A stretch of DNA of 64,000 bases, from positions 124,357 to 188,356 of the forward strand of contig NZ_LMQP01000002.1 in assembly GCF_001425405.1 (NCBI RefSeq), in the 5' to 3' direction. The position numbers and the translations under genes are program-made. How positions within the stretch are numbered: the first letter of the stretch is position 1; each line of letters opens with the position of its first letter. This DNA is from Sphingomonas sp. Leaf412 (lineage in GTDB: Bacteria > Pseudomonadota > Alphaproteobacteria > Sphingomonadales > Sphingomonadaceae). Below the pieces are notes generated by a model. That model did not search any database and was not told the DNA's origin. It worked only from the letters and a program-made list of their open reading frames with translations. Shown here in pieces: positions 63,462-64,000 of this stretch.

Positions 63462-64000
63462 TCACGGCCGCCATGTCAGGAACCTTTCCAGCAGCGCCAG
63501 GCCGTAGCGCTGGCTCTTTTCGGGATGGAATTGCACGCCCACCATGTTGTCGCGCGCGATCGCGGCGGTGACGGGGCCGGCGTGGTCGGTGGCGGCGATC
63601 ACGTCGTCGCCCTCGAAGGCGAAGCTGTGGAGGAAATAGGCCTCGCCAGCGACGATCAGCGGGTGATCCGCAACGGGCGTCACGTCGTTCCAGCCCATAT
63701 GCGGTACCTTCGCCCCCGTCCCCGCGGGATCGATGCGACGGACGCGGCCCGCGATCCAGCCGAGGCCCGCATGGGCGCCCAGTTCCTCGCCCACGTCGGC
63801 CATCAATTGCATCCCGACACAGATACCCAGGAAGGGCGTCCCGTCGTGGCGGACGCGGCGTTCCAGCGCGTCGACCATGCCCGGCACGCCGCGCAAGGCG
63901 GACGCGCAGGCGCCGAACGCGCCGACGCCGGGAAGGACGATGCGATCCGCGCGCGCGACCGCATCGGGGTCCGCGGTGACCGCAAGATCGGTGCAGCCCG
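63462..64000 (-). CDS. hisH: Imidazole glycerol phosphate synthase glutaminase HisH, partial
   Basis: The frame runs off the right edge, so the N-terminus is missing; about 178 residues are visible. Class I glutaminase motifs are present: LPGVGAFGACASAL, the nucleophile cysteine in FLGICVGMQLM, and FHPEKSQRYG with the catalytic His and Glu. It delivers ammonia to HisF. It is followed by hisA after a hairpin. Confidence 0.95.
   Translation of the reverse strand, partial: GCTDLAVTADPDAVARADRIVLPGVGAFGACASALRGVPGMVDALERRVRHDGTPFLGICVGMQLMADVGEELGAHAGLGWIAGRVRRIDPAGTGAKVPHMGWNDVTPVADHPLIVAGEAYFLHSFAFEGDDVIAATDHAGPVTAAIARDNMVGVQFHPEKSQRYGLALLERFLTWRP

Overview
The window is high-GC, densely coding DNA whose gene content points to a sphingomonad (Alphaproteobacteria, order Sphingomonadales, probably Sphingomonas or a close relative). 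The evidence is a complete alphaproteobacterial division and cell-wall (dcw) cluster, complex I NDUFA12-type and DUF2155 proteins, a two-domain cold-shock protein, alphaproteobacterial LexA boxes of the GTTC-N7-GTTC type, and several families of intergenic palindromes. This assignment is an inference from gene content; no database search was possible.

Layout. 1-10.2 kb: a 5'-truncated PhoX-like Tat lipoprotein, a lactate 2-monooxygenase-like flavoenzyme, the divergent ohr/ohrR peroxide pair, a large hybrid histidine kinase, and an envelope cluster (lipoprotein, Tat-type M48 protease, lipoprotein). 10.2-16.3 kb: a split tRNA-Trp/secE/nusG/rplK/rplA locus. A tandem-HTH gene and two AT-rich secreted-protein genes lie between nusG and rplK, and two small exported proteins lie between secE and tRNA-Trp. 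16.3-27.5 kb: a GGDEF-EAL protein, a fatty acyl-AMP ligase, recX, a double cold-shock protein, DUF192, NDUFA12, DUF2155, aat, an SOS-boxed Y-family polymerase beside a decayed vapBC module, and cysK. 27.5-46.4 kb: mraZ-rsmH-ftsL-ftsI-murE-murF-mraY-murD-ftsW-murG-murC-murB-ddl-ftsQ-ftsA-ftsZ, all on the plus strand and mostly with 1-4 base start/stop overlaps. 46.4-58.5 kb: Nudix hydrolase, two SPOR-domain proteins, dGTPase, argS, purL, a phospholipase-D family protein, an ArsC-like protein and a YdjM-like membrane protein. 58.6-60.8 kb: a Nudix/DUF47/PiT phosphate module. 60.9-64 kb: hisF, an opposite-strand TupA-like ATP-grasp gene, hisA and partial hisH.

Most notable observations. (1) murD contains a 102-base in-frame element made of perfect 31-bp inverted arms around two small hairpins, adding 34 residues to its first domain. 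(2) Upstream of mraZ there is a perfect LexA-type box that resembles the one at the polymerase gene, followed by five tandem 10-base TCCC repeats that look like an MraZ operator. (3) A small secreted Cys-rich gene in the nusG-rplK island has its good RBS/ATG in the wrong frame, joined to the ORF by an A-AAA-AAC heptamer. (4) Two palindromes, before murB and hisA, carry the Shine-Dalgarno sequence inside their stem. (5) A Nudix domain and a DUF47 domain share one uninterrupted frame beside the PiT phosphate transporter.
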